Positions 1 to 7,768 of a DNA stretch of 23,220 nt are shown piece after piece. Source of the DNA: Candidatus Sivonenia alaskensis PMM_0068 (GTDB lineage: Bacteria > Cyanobacteriota > Cyanobacteriia > Gloeobacterales > PMM-0068); contig CASBPW010000021.1 in the NCBI GenBank assembly GCA_949127685.1, positions 1 through 23,220 on the forward strand. Reading direction: 5' to 3'. Each line of letters opens with the position of its first letter. Position 1 is the first letter of the stretch. The notes under the pieces are model-generated. The model did no database searches, was not told the DNA's origin, and saw only the letters and a program-made list of their open reading frames with translations. The position numbers were made by a program, and so were the translations under genes.

Positions 1-804
1 ATCCCTGTGGTGGGAGTGATCCCCTGGTTTGAATCGGCGCTTCCTGCGGAAGATTCGGTTAGTTTATTGGATACGCGTGCCTCTAAACGTCAAGCTGAAC
101 TCGAGATTGCGGTTATTCGTTACCCCAGGATTAGCAATTTCACGGACTTCGATGCTTTAGAGGCCGAATCTTCGGTACGGGTTCGCTATGTGCCGATGCA
201 AGGAGCTCTGGGTTCTCCCGATGCAGTGATACTGCCAGGGTCTAAAGCTACTATTAGTGACTTGGAGGCCTTGAAGGCCAGTGGTTTGGCTCGACAGCTC
301 CAGGATTTTGCCAGGGCGGGGGGGACGGTTTTGGGTATCTGTGGTGGCTGGCAAATGTTAGGCCAAAAGATTCAGGATCTAGAAGGTCTGGAAGGAATAC
401 CCGGTATCTTTGAGGGGCTCAATCTAATCCCGATGAATACGGTATTTGAAGAAAAAAAAATTACCCGTCAGGTGCAGACAGAGACTCTAGAGGGCGATCC
501 GATCGAAGGCTATGAAATTCATCAAGGTCGTTCTTCTTTACAGGCTTCGGCGGAATCTCTATTTGTAGACCCTGCGCTTGGGGCCAAGGTAGGTAACATT
601 ACAGGAACCTATCTGCACGGGCTTTTGGACAATCATGCTTGGCGTAGAACTTGGCTCAATCGTATGCGCAGCAAGAAAAATCTTGTGCCCCTCCTCCCCC
701 TATCGGGACACTACCGTACAGAAAGAGATGCTCTGTTCGATGACCTAGCGGTTTTGGTGGAAACCCATCTTGATATCCCCCAGTTGGAATCCTGGTGGAT
801 ATAG
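1..804 (+). CDS. cobQ: Cobyric acid synthase CobQ, C-terminal part (5' end outside window)
   Basis: CobQ amidates the b, d, e and g carboxylates of adenosylcobyrinic diamide with glutamine-derived ammonia, giving cobyric acid in cobalamin synthesis. The reading frame is open from base 1, so the gene starts upstream; only the last 267 codons of a family of about 490 residues are present. The visible part opens with the end of the ATP-dependent synthase domain (VIPWFE, then LPAEDS) and continues into a class I glutamine amidotransferase domain. That domain shows the LPGSKATISDL segment, the nucleophile motif GICGGWQMLG (Cys codon 340-342), YEIHQGRS, and GTYLHGLLDN, which carries the expected catalytic His. 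The glutaminase half looks intact. The stop is TAG at 802-804. The next gene starts 34 bases downstream on the same strand. Family assignment is confident. Confidence 0.93.
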   Translation: MPVVGVIPWFESALPAEDSVSLLDTRASKRQAELEIAVIRYPRISNFTDFDALEAESSVRVRYVPMQGALGSPDAVILPGSKATISDLEALKASGLARQLQDFARAGGTVLGICGGWQMLGQKIQDLEGLEGIPGIFEGLNLIPMNTVFEEKKITRQVQTETLEGDPIEGYEIHQGRSSLQASAESLFVDPALGAKVGNITGTYLHGLLDNHAWRRTWLNRMRSKKNLVPLLPLSGHYRTERDALFDDLAVLVETHLDIPQLESWWI

Positions 805-838
805 TCTGGACGCTGAATGTTTGGGCAAGGAGAACGCT

Positions 839-1588
839 GTGGACTTCAACTTATTACTTTTGGAAGTCACACGATTTTGGAAAGCTTTATTGATAGGACC
901 CGGTTGGGCTTTGATTTTTCTGATGCTGGGCTGGGGAGCGGCTCGTTATGGCCTTAAATCTTGGCAAAAAAGGTTTTGGACTGCAGCCTTGGTCTATCCC
1001 TTAATCTGTACGATGCCTCCCTTACGGGAAGTCCTTTCCTGGGCTTTAGTGCAGGCTACTCCTCAAGCGCAACCTGTCAAAGCTGGAGCGATCGTAGTCC
1101 TTGGCGGTGGGGTAAGTCCTGAAGGGGTTCCGAGTACGGGGTCTGCCGAAAGAGCGCAGAAAGCGGCGCAACTCTGGAATGCAGGCTATGCTCCTCTGGT
1201 TCTGCTAAGTGGGGGGTATACCGTTACTGGGCCGCGTACGGAAGCGGAAAGTATGGCCATTATCCTGACGGGGCTGGGCGTCCCTCCAAAAGCAGTCATC
1301 TTGGAAAGTAATTCGCTCAATACCTTTGACAATGCGGTAGAAAGCCGCAAGCTTCTGGCCAAACGTAATATTCAGCAAGTTCTTCTCGTCACTTCACGCA
1401 TCCATTTACTGCGCTCCACCTTGACCTTCCGGAAACAAGGGATCCGGGTAACTCCGATAGCGGCAGAGCAGCAGCCCTTTCACCTGGACTGGAATTTGGG
1501 ACCTACTTGGGAGCGTGCTCAAGGTCTCCAAGGAACCCTCAACGAATACTTTGGTCTTCTTGGCTATTGGGTGCAAGGCAAACTCTAA
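839..1588 (+). CDS. YdcF/DUF218 family membrane-anchored protein
   Basis: 249 residues from a GTG at 839. An upstream TTG at 770 is in frame but lies inside cobQ; the GTG is preferred because AAGGAG (827-832) stands six bases before it. Two hydrophobic segments (about residues 15-35 and 47-70) are followed by a DUF218 domain. This begins at AIVVLGGGV (84-92) and includes SAERAQKAAQLW, VLLSGG (121-126), RTEAESM, LESNSLNTFDNA (155-166) and VTSRIHLLRS (184-193). The domain order matches the ElyC/SanA/YdcF group, which in other bacteria is linked to envelope or peptidoglycan precursor metabolism; the exact substrate is not established. The charged and asparagine-containing motifs of the domain are present, so it looks functional. 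It may be co-transcribed with cobQ, but nothing in it points to cobalamin metabolism. Confidence 0.82.
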   Translation: MDFNLLLLEVTRFWKALLIGPGWALIFLMLGWGAARYGLKSWQKRFWTAALVYPLICTMPPLREVLSWALVQATPQAQPVKAGAIVVLGGGVSPEGVPSTGSAERAQKAAQLWNAGYAPLVLLSGGYTVTGPRTEAESMAIILTGLGVPPKAVILESNSLNTFDNAVESRKLLAKRNIQQVLLVTSRIHLLRSTLTFRKQGIRVTPIAAEQQPFHLDWNLGPTWERAQGLQGTLNEYFGLLGYWVQGKL

Positions 1589-1610
1589 TCCCTACTCCGT
1601 AAAAACTTTC

Positions 1611-1640
1611 TTGCTAAAGCACCCTAAGCCTAGGTATCCT
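1611..1640 (+). promoter_or_regulatory. Possible promoter for tRNA-Tyr
   Basis: TTGCTA (1611-1616) and TATCCT (1635-1640) are separated by 18 bases and lie about 20 bases before the mature tRNA 5' end. Both are imperfect sigma70-type hexamers. The position suits a tRNA promoter, but the match alone is weak. Confidence 0.3.
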
Positions 1641-1658
1641 AAATAACGCGCATTCCGT

Positions 1659-1742
1659 GGGTCGGTGCCCGAGTGGTTAATGGGGGCGGACTGTAAATCC
1701 GCTGCGCAAGCTACGCTGGTTCAAATCCAGCCCGGCCCACCA
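1659..1742 (+). tRNA. tRNA-Tyr (anticodon GUA)
   Basis: Complete class II cloverleaf of 84 bases. The acceptor stem GGGTCGG (1659-1665) pairs with CCGGCCC (1732-1738), with one G-U pair. The anticodon stem GCGGA (1686-1690) pairs with TCCGC (1698-1702) around a loop holding GTA at 1693-1695. A long variable arm (about 1702-1714) is present, as expected for bacterial tRNA-Tyr. The T-arm, with GTTCAAATC in its loop, ends at 1731. Discriminator A is at 1739, and the 3' CCA (1740-1742) is encoded in the DNA. Confidence 0.96.
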
Positions 1743-1761
1743 GAGAGGCTTGAGAGCCTCT
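1743..1761 (+). terminator. Short hairpin just after tRNA-Tyr
   Basis: AGAGGCT (1744-1750) and AGCCTCT (1755-1761) form a perfect 7-bp stem with a TGAG tetraloop, starting two bases after the tRNA. No T-tract follows, so it is not a classical intrinsic terminator. It could act in 3' processing or as a U-poor terminator. Confidence 0.35.
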
Positions 1762-1775
1762 AGACTTCTCCAGGA

Positions 1776-1795
1776 GCTAAATACAGTATTTTAGC
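1776..1795. repeat. Near-palindrome between tRNA-Tyr and the methyltransferase gene
   Basis: GCTAAATAC (1776-1784) and GTATTTTAGC (1786-1795) are inverted copies with one extra base in the right arm, centred on A1785. It lies between the 3' ends of the tRNA (+) and the DUF938 gene (-). It could be a bidirectional termination structure (6-bp stem, 8-base loop) or a protein-binding palindrome; there is no adjacent T-run. Confidence 0.4.
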
Positions 1796-1844
1796 TATCT
1801 ATTATGAAGATGAGTTTGCTGTTAGCCGGATTCAATGTATAGAT

Positions 1845-2489
1845 TCAGACAATCGATAGACCATCCTGAGAGCGCCTGCAAAACACCACAGACAAATTAT
1901 TGGCAGGCATAGGAATCACTTGTTGAAGATGAAGATCATGCTCTTGAGCAATATCGACCACTGCTTCCAGGTCACGCACTCCCCAACGAGGATCTTGGGC
2001 ACGGAGAGAACGGTCGAAAGCTTCATTGCTGGGAGCGGTGTGTTTCCCTTGCTGTTTGAAGGGTCCGTAGAGATAAAGCAATCCCCCTTCTGACAGGATC
2101 GATTGAGTACCTCGAAAAAGTCCAAGACAAGCTTCCCACGGAGCAATGTGGATCATATTGATACAGAGGATTACCTCCACAGAGTGCATACCCCAAGCAT
2201 CATTCGTAACGTCTATTTGAAGCGGGGGAAGAATATTGGCAGCAGGAAGCTGTTCGATCCAACCTTCAATACTCGCTAAGTGCATCAGGTCTGGATCACT
2301 GGGCTGCCAAGTGAGTGCAGGGAAATGGGGTGCAAAAAAAGTGAGGTGCTGTCCCGTCCCGCTCGCTATTTCGAGTACCTGACCTTTAGTCGGCAAAACC
2401 GTTTTCAAAACACACAAAATCGGTTCTCGGTTACGTCCTGTGGCTGGTGCATCCAAGCGTGTATCGGGCGTGCCAATCTTCCAAGACAT
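1845..2489 (-). CDS. DUF938 family class I SAM-dependent methyltransferase
   Basis: 214 residues, starting at an ATG (2489-2487). Near the N-terminus RNREPIL (19-25) is the family signature. It is followed by methyltransferase motif I, VLEIASGTGQH (38-48), which binds S-adenosylmethionine, and by WQPSDPD (61-67), the position that contacts the SAM ribose. Length and motif order fit DUF938 proteins (usually about 200 residues). The substrate of this family is not established. The gene's own ribosome-binding site is poor (GTAGAG). A short ORF with a much better site ends six bases upstream, so translation may be coupled to it. The gene is alone on this strand between the tRNA and nadK. Confidence 0.85.
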   Translation of the reverse strand: MSWKIGTPDTRLDAPATGRNREPILCVLKTVLPTKGQVLEIASGTGQHLTFFAPHFPALTWQPSDPDLMHLASIEGWIEQLPAANILPPLQIDVTNDAWGMHSVEVILCINMIHIAPWEACLGLFRGTQSILSEGGLLYLYGPFKQQGKHTAPSNEAFDRSLRAQDPRWGVRDLEAVVDIAQEHDLHLQQVIPMPANNLSVVFCRRSQDGLSIV

Positions 2490-2495
2490 AGTAAT

Positions 2496-2552
2496 TTACT
2501 CTACTGGTTGTGCCTGATTCAACACCAAGACTGCCTGTTCTTTGTCCATCAT
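2496..2552 (-). CDS. Possible 18-codon leader ORF upstream of the DUF938 gene
   Basis: Reading leftward, ATGATG (from 2552) opens an 18-codon frame that starts MMDKEQAVLVLNQ and stops at TAA (2498-2496). A strong purine-rich ribosome-binding sequence, GGGGAGGG, lies a few bases upstream. The stop is six bases from the methyltransferase ATG. I do not recognise the peptide. It could be a leader that couples translation or simply chance. Support comes from the ribosome-binding site and spacing only. Confidence 0.28.
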   Translation of the reverse strand: MMDKEQAVLVLNQAQPVE

Positions 2553-2741
2553 GTCCCTCCCCGCTTAATTATCAATGTGGCACAGAGGATGGCTGCGAGG
2601 CGATGAAGAAATGAAAGAAAAATAGATGTATCGCTCTGTTGCAGAACTTAAAGGCTGCACACTGGATAGAGTCAAAATAGGGACGTACCATTAAAAGACC
2701 TCCCTCCTCAACAAACGTTCGCTTCGTTAAGGTTTTATTCT

Positions 2742-3665
2742 GTGGGTCGAAAAATCGGCATTATTTTCAATGACACCAAGCCAAGTGCCACCAAAGCAGT
2801 CCATGTTACTGCTGAATGGCTTTCGTCTAAGGGGTGTGGAATCTACACCGCTACAGGCTGGGGAGGAATCCTAGGCTTTGCTAAACGGGATAGCCCCATA
2901 TGCCACACTCCTATTCATGGTCTGGCCTCAGAAGGGTTTGATGAGGATATGGAATTTGCCGTTGTCCTGGGTGGGGATGGCACGGTCCTCTCCGCTATTC
3001 GGCAAATAGCGCCTGCGGGGATTCCTCTGCTCACCGTGAATACAGGGCATATGGGTTTTTTGACCGAAACCTACCTCACCCATCTCCAAGAAGCAATTGA
3101 AGCGGTGATGGAAGGGGCCTACGACGTAGAAGAACGGACCATGCTGGAGGTCCGGGTCTACCGGGACGAACGGGTGCTTTGGGAAGCCTTAGCGGTCAAT
3201 GAAGCGGTCGTTCACAAAGAACCCTTTACCGCCATGTGTCATTTCGAAGTGACGATTGGCCGACATAATCCAGTGGATATTGCTGCAGATGGATTGATCA
3301 TTGCCACCCCTACCGGTTCAACTGCCTATGCCCTCTCCGCTGGAGGACCTGTAATTACGCCCGATGTGCAGGTTATGCAGGTAATTCCAATCTGTCCGCA
3401 CTCCCTGGCCGCCCGTGCCCTCGTCTTTGCAGATCATCAACCCTTGGTGGTTTATCCTCCGCTCAACCATGAACACTTAATTCTGAACGTAGATGGCAGC
3501 TCTGGCTGCTACATTCTGCCGGGAGACCGAATCGTCATGGAACGTTCTTCTCATCGGGCCCGACTGATTCGTCTCAAACCTACAGAATTTTTTGAGCTCC
3601 TTCGGGAAAAACTAGGTTGGGGTCTGCCCCATATAGCTAAACCGTTTTCTGTGGAACTGCCCTGA
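2742..3665 (+). CDS. nadK: NAD kinase
   Basis: NAD kinase phosphorylates NAD (ATP or polyphosphate as donor) to NADP in the cytosol. The protein has 307 residues. The start is GTG 2742, preceded by AAGG (2729-2732) nine bases upstream. Diagnostic motifs are VVLGGDGTVLSAIR with the catalytic GGDG at 77-80, NTGHMGFL (100-107), and the second nucleotide-binding segment DGLIIATPTGSTAYALSAGG (183-202). The length is normal for bacterial and cyanobacterial NadK. Its TGA (3663-3665) overlaps the ATG of the following regulator by one base, so the two are very likely translated from one transcript. The 189 bases upstream contain no clear promoter that I can defend. Confidence 0.96.
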   Translation: MGRKIGIIFNDTKPSATKAVHVTAEWLSSKGCGIYTATGWGGILGFAKRDSPICHTPIHGLASEGFDEDMEFAVVLGGDGTVLSAIRQIAPAGIPLLTVNTGHMGFLTETYLTHLQEAIEAVMEGAYDVEERTMLEVRVYRDERVLWEALAVNEAVVHKEPFTAMCHFEVTIGRHNPVDIAADGLIIATPTGSTAYALSAGGPVITPDVQVMQVIPICPHSLAARALVFADHQPLVVYPPLNHEHLILNVDGSSGCYILPGDRIVMERSSHRARLIRLKPTEFFELLREKLGWGLPHIAKPFSVELP

Positions 3666-4381
3666 TGTCTACGCACAAACCCCTCATGGCAGAGACCTAT
3701 CCCGCTCAAATTCTTTTATTTAGTGACCTAGAACCCCATGGACAAGCACTGCAGGCAGCCCTTTCTCAAAAAGGTTATGAAGTGCGCCTGGTAGAACATA
3801 GCGAACAAGGCATGGTTCTGCTCCGACAAACCCCGCCAGACCTGGTGATTCTGGAAAGTTATTTTGGCAATTGGACTGGAGTAGAGGTTTGTCGCCAGAT
3901 CCGCAGGAGTGGTCATAAACTGCTACCCGTGGTGCTCATGCACACAGAAGGCTCTGTCGAAAAACGAGCAGAGGGTATTGACGCAGGAGCCAGCGACTAT
4001 ATTGTCAAACCTTTCTCAACCGATGATCTCTTGATGTGTATCACCTCACAGCTCCGTCGCTACAGAGCCCAGAACAAGGTTGATACAGTTTTGCAGTGCA
4101 ACGACCTATCGCTCAATCCTAAAACCCATGAAGTGGAGCGCAACAAGCGACCGATTGAGCTAACCGGAAAAGAGTATGAGCTACTGAAGTTTTTAATGCT
4201 CCATCCCCGGACAGTACTCAGTCGCGAACAAATCCTTAAAGAGGTATGGGGAGAAGACTTTGCCGGAGAGTCCAATATTATTGAGGTGTATATCCGCTAT
4301 CTACGGATCAAACTGGATCGGGAAGGCGAAAAAAAGTTAATCCAAACCGTTCGGGGTGTCGGTTACATTTTAAGAGATTAA
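3665..4381 (+). CDS. OmpR/PhoB-family response regulator with an atypical receiver domain
   Basis: 238 residues: receiver domain about 14-132, winged-helix DNA-binding domain about 140-238 (LTGKEYELLKFL at 166-177, TVRGVGYILRD at the end). The DNA-binding half is canonical. The receiver is not: the usual acidic pair is Ser20-Asp21, the phospho-acceptor position is Glu64 (VILES instead of VILD), and the switch Thr/Ser position is His93, while Lys115 (IVKPF) is kept. Glu at the acceptor site cannot be phosphorylated in the normal way and often mimics the phosphorylated state. NblR, the cyanobacterial regulator of phycobilisome degradation, is also an atypical receiver that works without phosphorylation; orthology is possible but I cannot show it. 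The ATG overlaps the nadK stop; ispD starts four bases after its own stop. Confidence 0.9.
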   Translation: MSTHKPLMAETYPAQILLFSDLEPHGQALQAALSQKGYEVRLVEHSEQGMVLLRQTPPDLVILESYFGNWTGVEVCRQIRRSGHKLLPVVLMHTEGSVEKRAEGIDAGASDYIVKPFSTDDLLMCITSQLRRYRAQNKVDTVLQCNDLSLNPKTHEVERNKRPIELTGKEYELLKFLMLHPRTVLSREQILKEVWGEDFAGESNIIEVYIRYLRIKLDREGEKKLIQTVRGVGYILRD

Positions 4382-4385
4382 GAGC

Positions 4386-5069
4386 ATGCATCTTCTCATA
4401 GCCTGTGCGGGCTCTGGTAAGCGCATGGGAGCCACGGTCAACAAACTTTTTCTAGAAGTATTCGATAAGCCCATCCTTGCTTGGACGCTCTTAGCGGCGG
4501 AGCAGGCAGTTTCTGTAGAATGGATAGGCTTGGTTATCCAACCGGAAGAAAAAGAAACTATTGCAACCATACTGCAGGAATATCCACTGCGTAAACCTAT
4601 GGTTTTGATTGCAGGAGGATCAACTCGTCAAGAGTCAGTATATCGAGGTTTATTAGCTTTACCGACTGGAGCGGAGAAAGTGTTAATCCATGATGGAGCG
4701 CGTTGCTTGGTGACAGCTACGTTGCTCGACCGTTGCAGTCAGGCCCTGGAAAACGCCTCTGGGCTGATCACTGCTGTCCGCGTTAAAGACACGATTAAAG
4801 TTATAGAAACAGCTACCGGGAAGATAGAACAAACCCCCCAGCGCGAAAAACTTTGGGCCGCTCAGACTCCCCAAGGCTTTGATGTAGCCCTACTCAAAAT
4901 GGCGCACGAACATGCTATTCAAAAAGGCTGGGAAGTCACCGATGACAGCATGCTACTAGAACAAATGGGGCATGATGTAGTGGTGGTTTGTGGAGAAGAG
5001 TCTAATATTAAAATCACGACGCCGCTAGACCTAATGATTGCGGAGATGATCTTAAAACAACGAGGCTGA
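4386..5069 (+). CDS. ispD: 2-C-methyl-D-erythritol 4-phosphate cytidylyltransferase
   Basis: IspD joins CTP and 2-C-methyl-D-erythritol 4-phosphate to give CDP-methylerythritol, the third step of the MEP isoprenoid pathway that feeds carotenoids, chlorophyll phytol and the plastoquinone side chain. The protein has 227 residues, the normal length. The nucleotide-binding N-terminus ACAGSGKRMG (6-15) with Lys20, GGSTRQESV (77-85), IHDGAR (101-106) and TDDSMLLE near the C-terminus are all in place. ATG 4386 is four bases after the regulator stop, indicating operon membership. The 184 bases after it, before lon, hold no feature I can defend. Confidence 0.96.
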   Translation: MHLLIACAGSGKRMGATVNKLFLEVFDKPILAWTLLAAEQAVSVEWIGLVIQPEEKETIATILQEYPLRKPMVLIAGGSTRQESVYRGLLALPTGAEKVLIHDGARCLVTATLLDRCSQALENASGLITAVRVKDTIKVIETATGKIEQTPQREKLWAAQTPQGFDVALLKMAHEHAIQKGWEVTDDSMLLEQMGHDVVVVCGEESNIKITTPLDLMIAEMILKQRG

Positions 5070-5253
5070 AAAGTGGATTACAGGTCTGTCCAGTGGCAAA
5101 ATTCCCCTGCTTGTCCTGATGCCAAAACATTCTGCAGGAAAATGTGGAGCTATTCTTACCTTCCTTAACAGAAAAGATAAGTCTTAAGCCCAAGCAGAAA
5201 ATACAATGGAACCATCTGCTCAAAAGATCTAGCCAGCAGAACAAAGGTCCTCT

Positions 5254-7761
5254 GTGCCCAAGCCTATTATGTCTATTAAGTCTGTGGCCCCCGCACCCAT
5301 TGCCAACGTCTATCCTTTGGTGCCCCTCCGAGACACGGTAGTTTTTCCTCATCTGGTTTGTCCGCTCCTGATCGGACGTCCTCGTTCTCTCGCGGCCTTG
5401 GAAGAAGCGGTCACAGCGTACGAAGAAAAATTGGTCCTCGTCGCCCAGATGAATAGTGAAGTGGAGGACCCTAAGGCTCAAGACCTATACCGAGTTGGGA
5501 CCTTAGTTCAGGTCCATCAAATGATGCGTCTTCCCGATGGGTCCGTCAAAGTGTTAGTAGAAGGCATTGAGCGAGTCAAAATTGACAAAATCCGCCGTCG
5601 CAACCCTTCCTATCAGGTCTCTGTTAGTCCTTTACTGGAAGAAGACACCCCAGGCATTGATGAATGGATGACCCTCAAGAAAGTAGTGCTCGAAGACTTC
5701 AGTCGCTATGTACAAGGGCACCCCAAGTTGCCAGAATCGGCTTTTGAATCGGTAAAGAGCATTGAAGATCCAGAGCATCTCACAGACCTCTTGGCTTCGT
5801 TCTTACAAATTGATGTAGCCCAAAAGCAAGAACTTCTTTCGACCACCAGTGTCTATGGTCGTTTGACAAGAGTGGGACAGTTCTTACATCGCCAGTTGGA
5901 ACTCCTCAATCTGGAATTCAATATCCATGAAAAAGTACGCGGTCAGATAGAGCAAGCCCAGAAAGAATACTACCTGCGCGAGCAGATGAAGATTATTCAA
6001 GAAGAATTGGGGGAAGGGCTCGATGAGAATGCCGAGCTGAGAATTCGCTTAGACCAAGTAGGGTTGTCAGAAGCTTCTAGAACCAAGGTAGAGCGCGAAT
6101 TAAAACGCTTGGAAAAATTGCCTGCGATTAGTCCTGAGTCTGGCGTATTGCGCAACTACCTGGAGTGGATTGCCAGTTTGCCCTGGCAAAAGCGGGGAGA
6201 AGGTACGTTTGATTTGGATGAAGCAGAACGCATCCTCGAAAGTGACCATTACGGCCTCAAGAAAGTCAAAGAACGGATCACGGAGTTTTTAGCGGTCCGG
6301 ATGTTGCTTCAGCAAAATGCCCAAGCCCAAACATTAACCGAAACCGATTCCCCAACTACCACCCCGCAACCTACAGACAAAGACCTAACCAGCGCCAGAG
6401 TCTCCCCGACCATTCTTTGCCTGGTTGGTCCACCGGGGGTAGGGAAGACTTCACTGGCCCAATCCATCGCCAGAGGCTTAAACCGTAAGTTTGTACGGGT
6501 AAGCCTGGGCGGCGTCCGAGACGAAGCAGAGATTCGGGGGCACCGTCGCACCTATATTGGAGCGCTACCAGGACGCATCATCCAAGCCTTGAAAGACGTG
6601 GGAGAAAAGAATCCCGTAATGTTGCTCGATGAGGTCGATAAAATCTCTCACTCCATGCAGGGAGACCCCGCCGCCGCACTTTTGGAAGTGCTGGACCCAG
6701 AGCAGAACAGTACCTTCAGCGATCATTTTGTTGAAATCCCGTTTGACCTCAGTGAAGTCTTCTTTATCTGCACAGCCAACACCATAGACACGATTCCCAG
6801 CCCATTGCTAGACCGGATGGAAGTAGTAACCCTCTCCAGCTATACGGAATTGGAGAAAGAAGCGATTGCCCGTCGTCACCTGATTCCCAAGCAAATTAGT
6901 CGTCATGGCCTCACAGAAGATCGATTCACTATCCAAAAACCGGCCTTGATGCGCGTGGTGCGGGAATATACCCGCGAAGCAGGCGTACGCACCCTAGAGC
7001 GAACCATCGGGGCTCTATGTCGCAAAGCCGCCAGACAGATCCTCAAAGCACCCACGCAAAAAGTGCTCGTCACGGAACAAAATCTGGAGAAATACCTCGG
7101 TCAGCCTATGTTTATCCAGGATGAAATTATGGCGAAAGACCAAGTAGGGGTTTGTACCGGCTTGGCCTGGACTCCCTTTGGCGGTTGCACCCTTCAAATC
7201 GAAGTCAACGTCATGCCCGGAAAAGGCAAGCTCCAACTAACGGGACAGCTTGGGGATGTGATGAAAGAATCAGCCCAGGCTGCTTTTAGCTATATCCATG
7301 CCCATCGCGATGCCCTTGGGGTGCCAACCCAATTTCCCAGTGAAATGGATGTCCATATTCACATTCCGGAAGGAGCTACCCCGAAGGATGGACCATCGGC
7401 AGGGTTGGCGATGGCGACCGCGTTGATCTCCGCCCTGACCGGACATCCAGTCCGTCGAGATATTGCCATGACCGGGGAAATCACCTTGCGTGGTAGAGCC
7501 CTGATGATTGGGGGGCTAAAGGAAAAAACGCTAGCAGCAGCCCGCACCGGAATTAAGAAAGTCCTCTTTCCCATAGGCAACCTTCGGGATTTAGAAGAGC
7601 TCCCGAAAGAAGTGAAGGCAAAATTGGAACTAGTCCCGGTGGAATTCCTGGCCGATGTCTTGCCCCACGCCCTAGAAATGACCATTCAACCCTCGGTGGT
7701 CGGCTTTCCGATGGCATGGCTCATGAAAACAAATCAGGATGTATCAGTCCAGCCTTCTTAA
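5254..7761 (+). CDS. lon: ATP-dependent Lon protease
   Basis: Cytosolic AAA+ serine protease that unfolds and degrades misfolded and regulatory proteins. It has 835 residues. The LON substrate-binding domain spans about 18-215 (PLVPLRDTVVFP), followed by a helical region with YYLREQMK (239-246). The AAA+ module has Walker A GPPGVGKTS (392-400) and Walker B VMLLDEVDK (455-463). The C-terminal protease has the Ser/Lys dyad, Ser715 in DGPSAG and Lys758 in GGLKEK, 43 residues apart as in E. coli. GTG 5254 is chosen because AAAGG (5243-5247) is six bases upstream; ATG 5269 is the alternative. A Thr/Gln/Pro-rich insert of roughly 27 residues (about 356-382) lies just before Walker A. The enzyme looks intact. 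Full-length Lon is absent from most studied cyanobacteria. Confidence 0.96.
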   Translation: MPKPIMSIKSVAPAPIANVYPLVPLRDTVVFPHLVCPLLIGRPRSLAALEEAVTAYEEKLVLVAQMNSEVEDPKAQDLYRVGTLVQVHQMMRLPDGSVKVLVEGIERVKIDKIRRRNPSYQVSVSPLLEEDTPGIDEWMTLKKVVLEDFSRYVQGHPKLPESAFESVKSIEDPEHLTDLLASFLQIDVAQKQELLSTTSVYGRLTRVGQFLHRQLELLNLEFNIHEKVRGQIEQAQKEYYLREQMKIIQEELGEGLDENAELRIRLDQVGLSEASRTKVERELKRLEKLPAISPESGVLRNYLEWIASLPWQKRGEGTFDLDEAERILESDHYGLKKVKERITEFLAVRMLLQQNAQAQTLTETDSPTTTPQPTDKDLTSARVSPTILCLVGPPGVGKTSLAQSIARGLNRKFVRVSLGGVRDEAEIRGHRRTYIGALPGRIIQALKDVGEKNPVMLLDEVDKISHSMQGDPAAALLEVLDPEQNSTFSDHFVEIPFDLSEVFFICTANTIDTIPSPLLDRMEVVTLSSYTELEKEAIARRHLIPKQISRHGLTEDRFTIQKPALMRVVREYTREAGVRTLERTIGALCRKAARQILKAPTQKVLVTEQNLEKYLGQPMFIQDEIMAKDQVGVCTGLAWTPFGGCTLQIEVNVMPGKGKLQLTGQLGDVMKESAQAAFSYIHAHRDALGVPTQFPSEMDVHIHIPEGATPKDGPSAGLAMATALISALTGHPVRRDIAMTGEITLRGRALMIGGLKEKTLAAARTGIKKVLFPIGNLRDLEELPKEVKAKLELVPVEFLADVLPHALEMTIQPSVVGFPMAWLMKTNQDVSVQPS

Positions 7762-7768
7762 TGAACCT

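Noticed and set aside
2700..2712. CCTCCCTCCTC before nadK, resembling anti-Shine-Dalgarno sequence
   Set aside because: No purine-rich partner nearby that would form a sequestering hairpin; probably chance.
5014..5481. 155-codon minus-strand open frame over the ispD/lon junction
   Set aside because: It lies opposite two well-identified coding regions, has biased low-quality composition and no RBS; it is a shadow.
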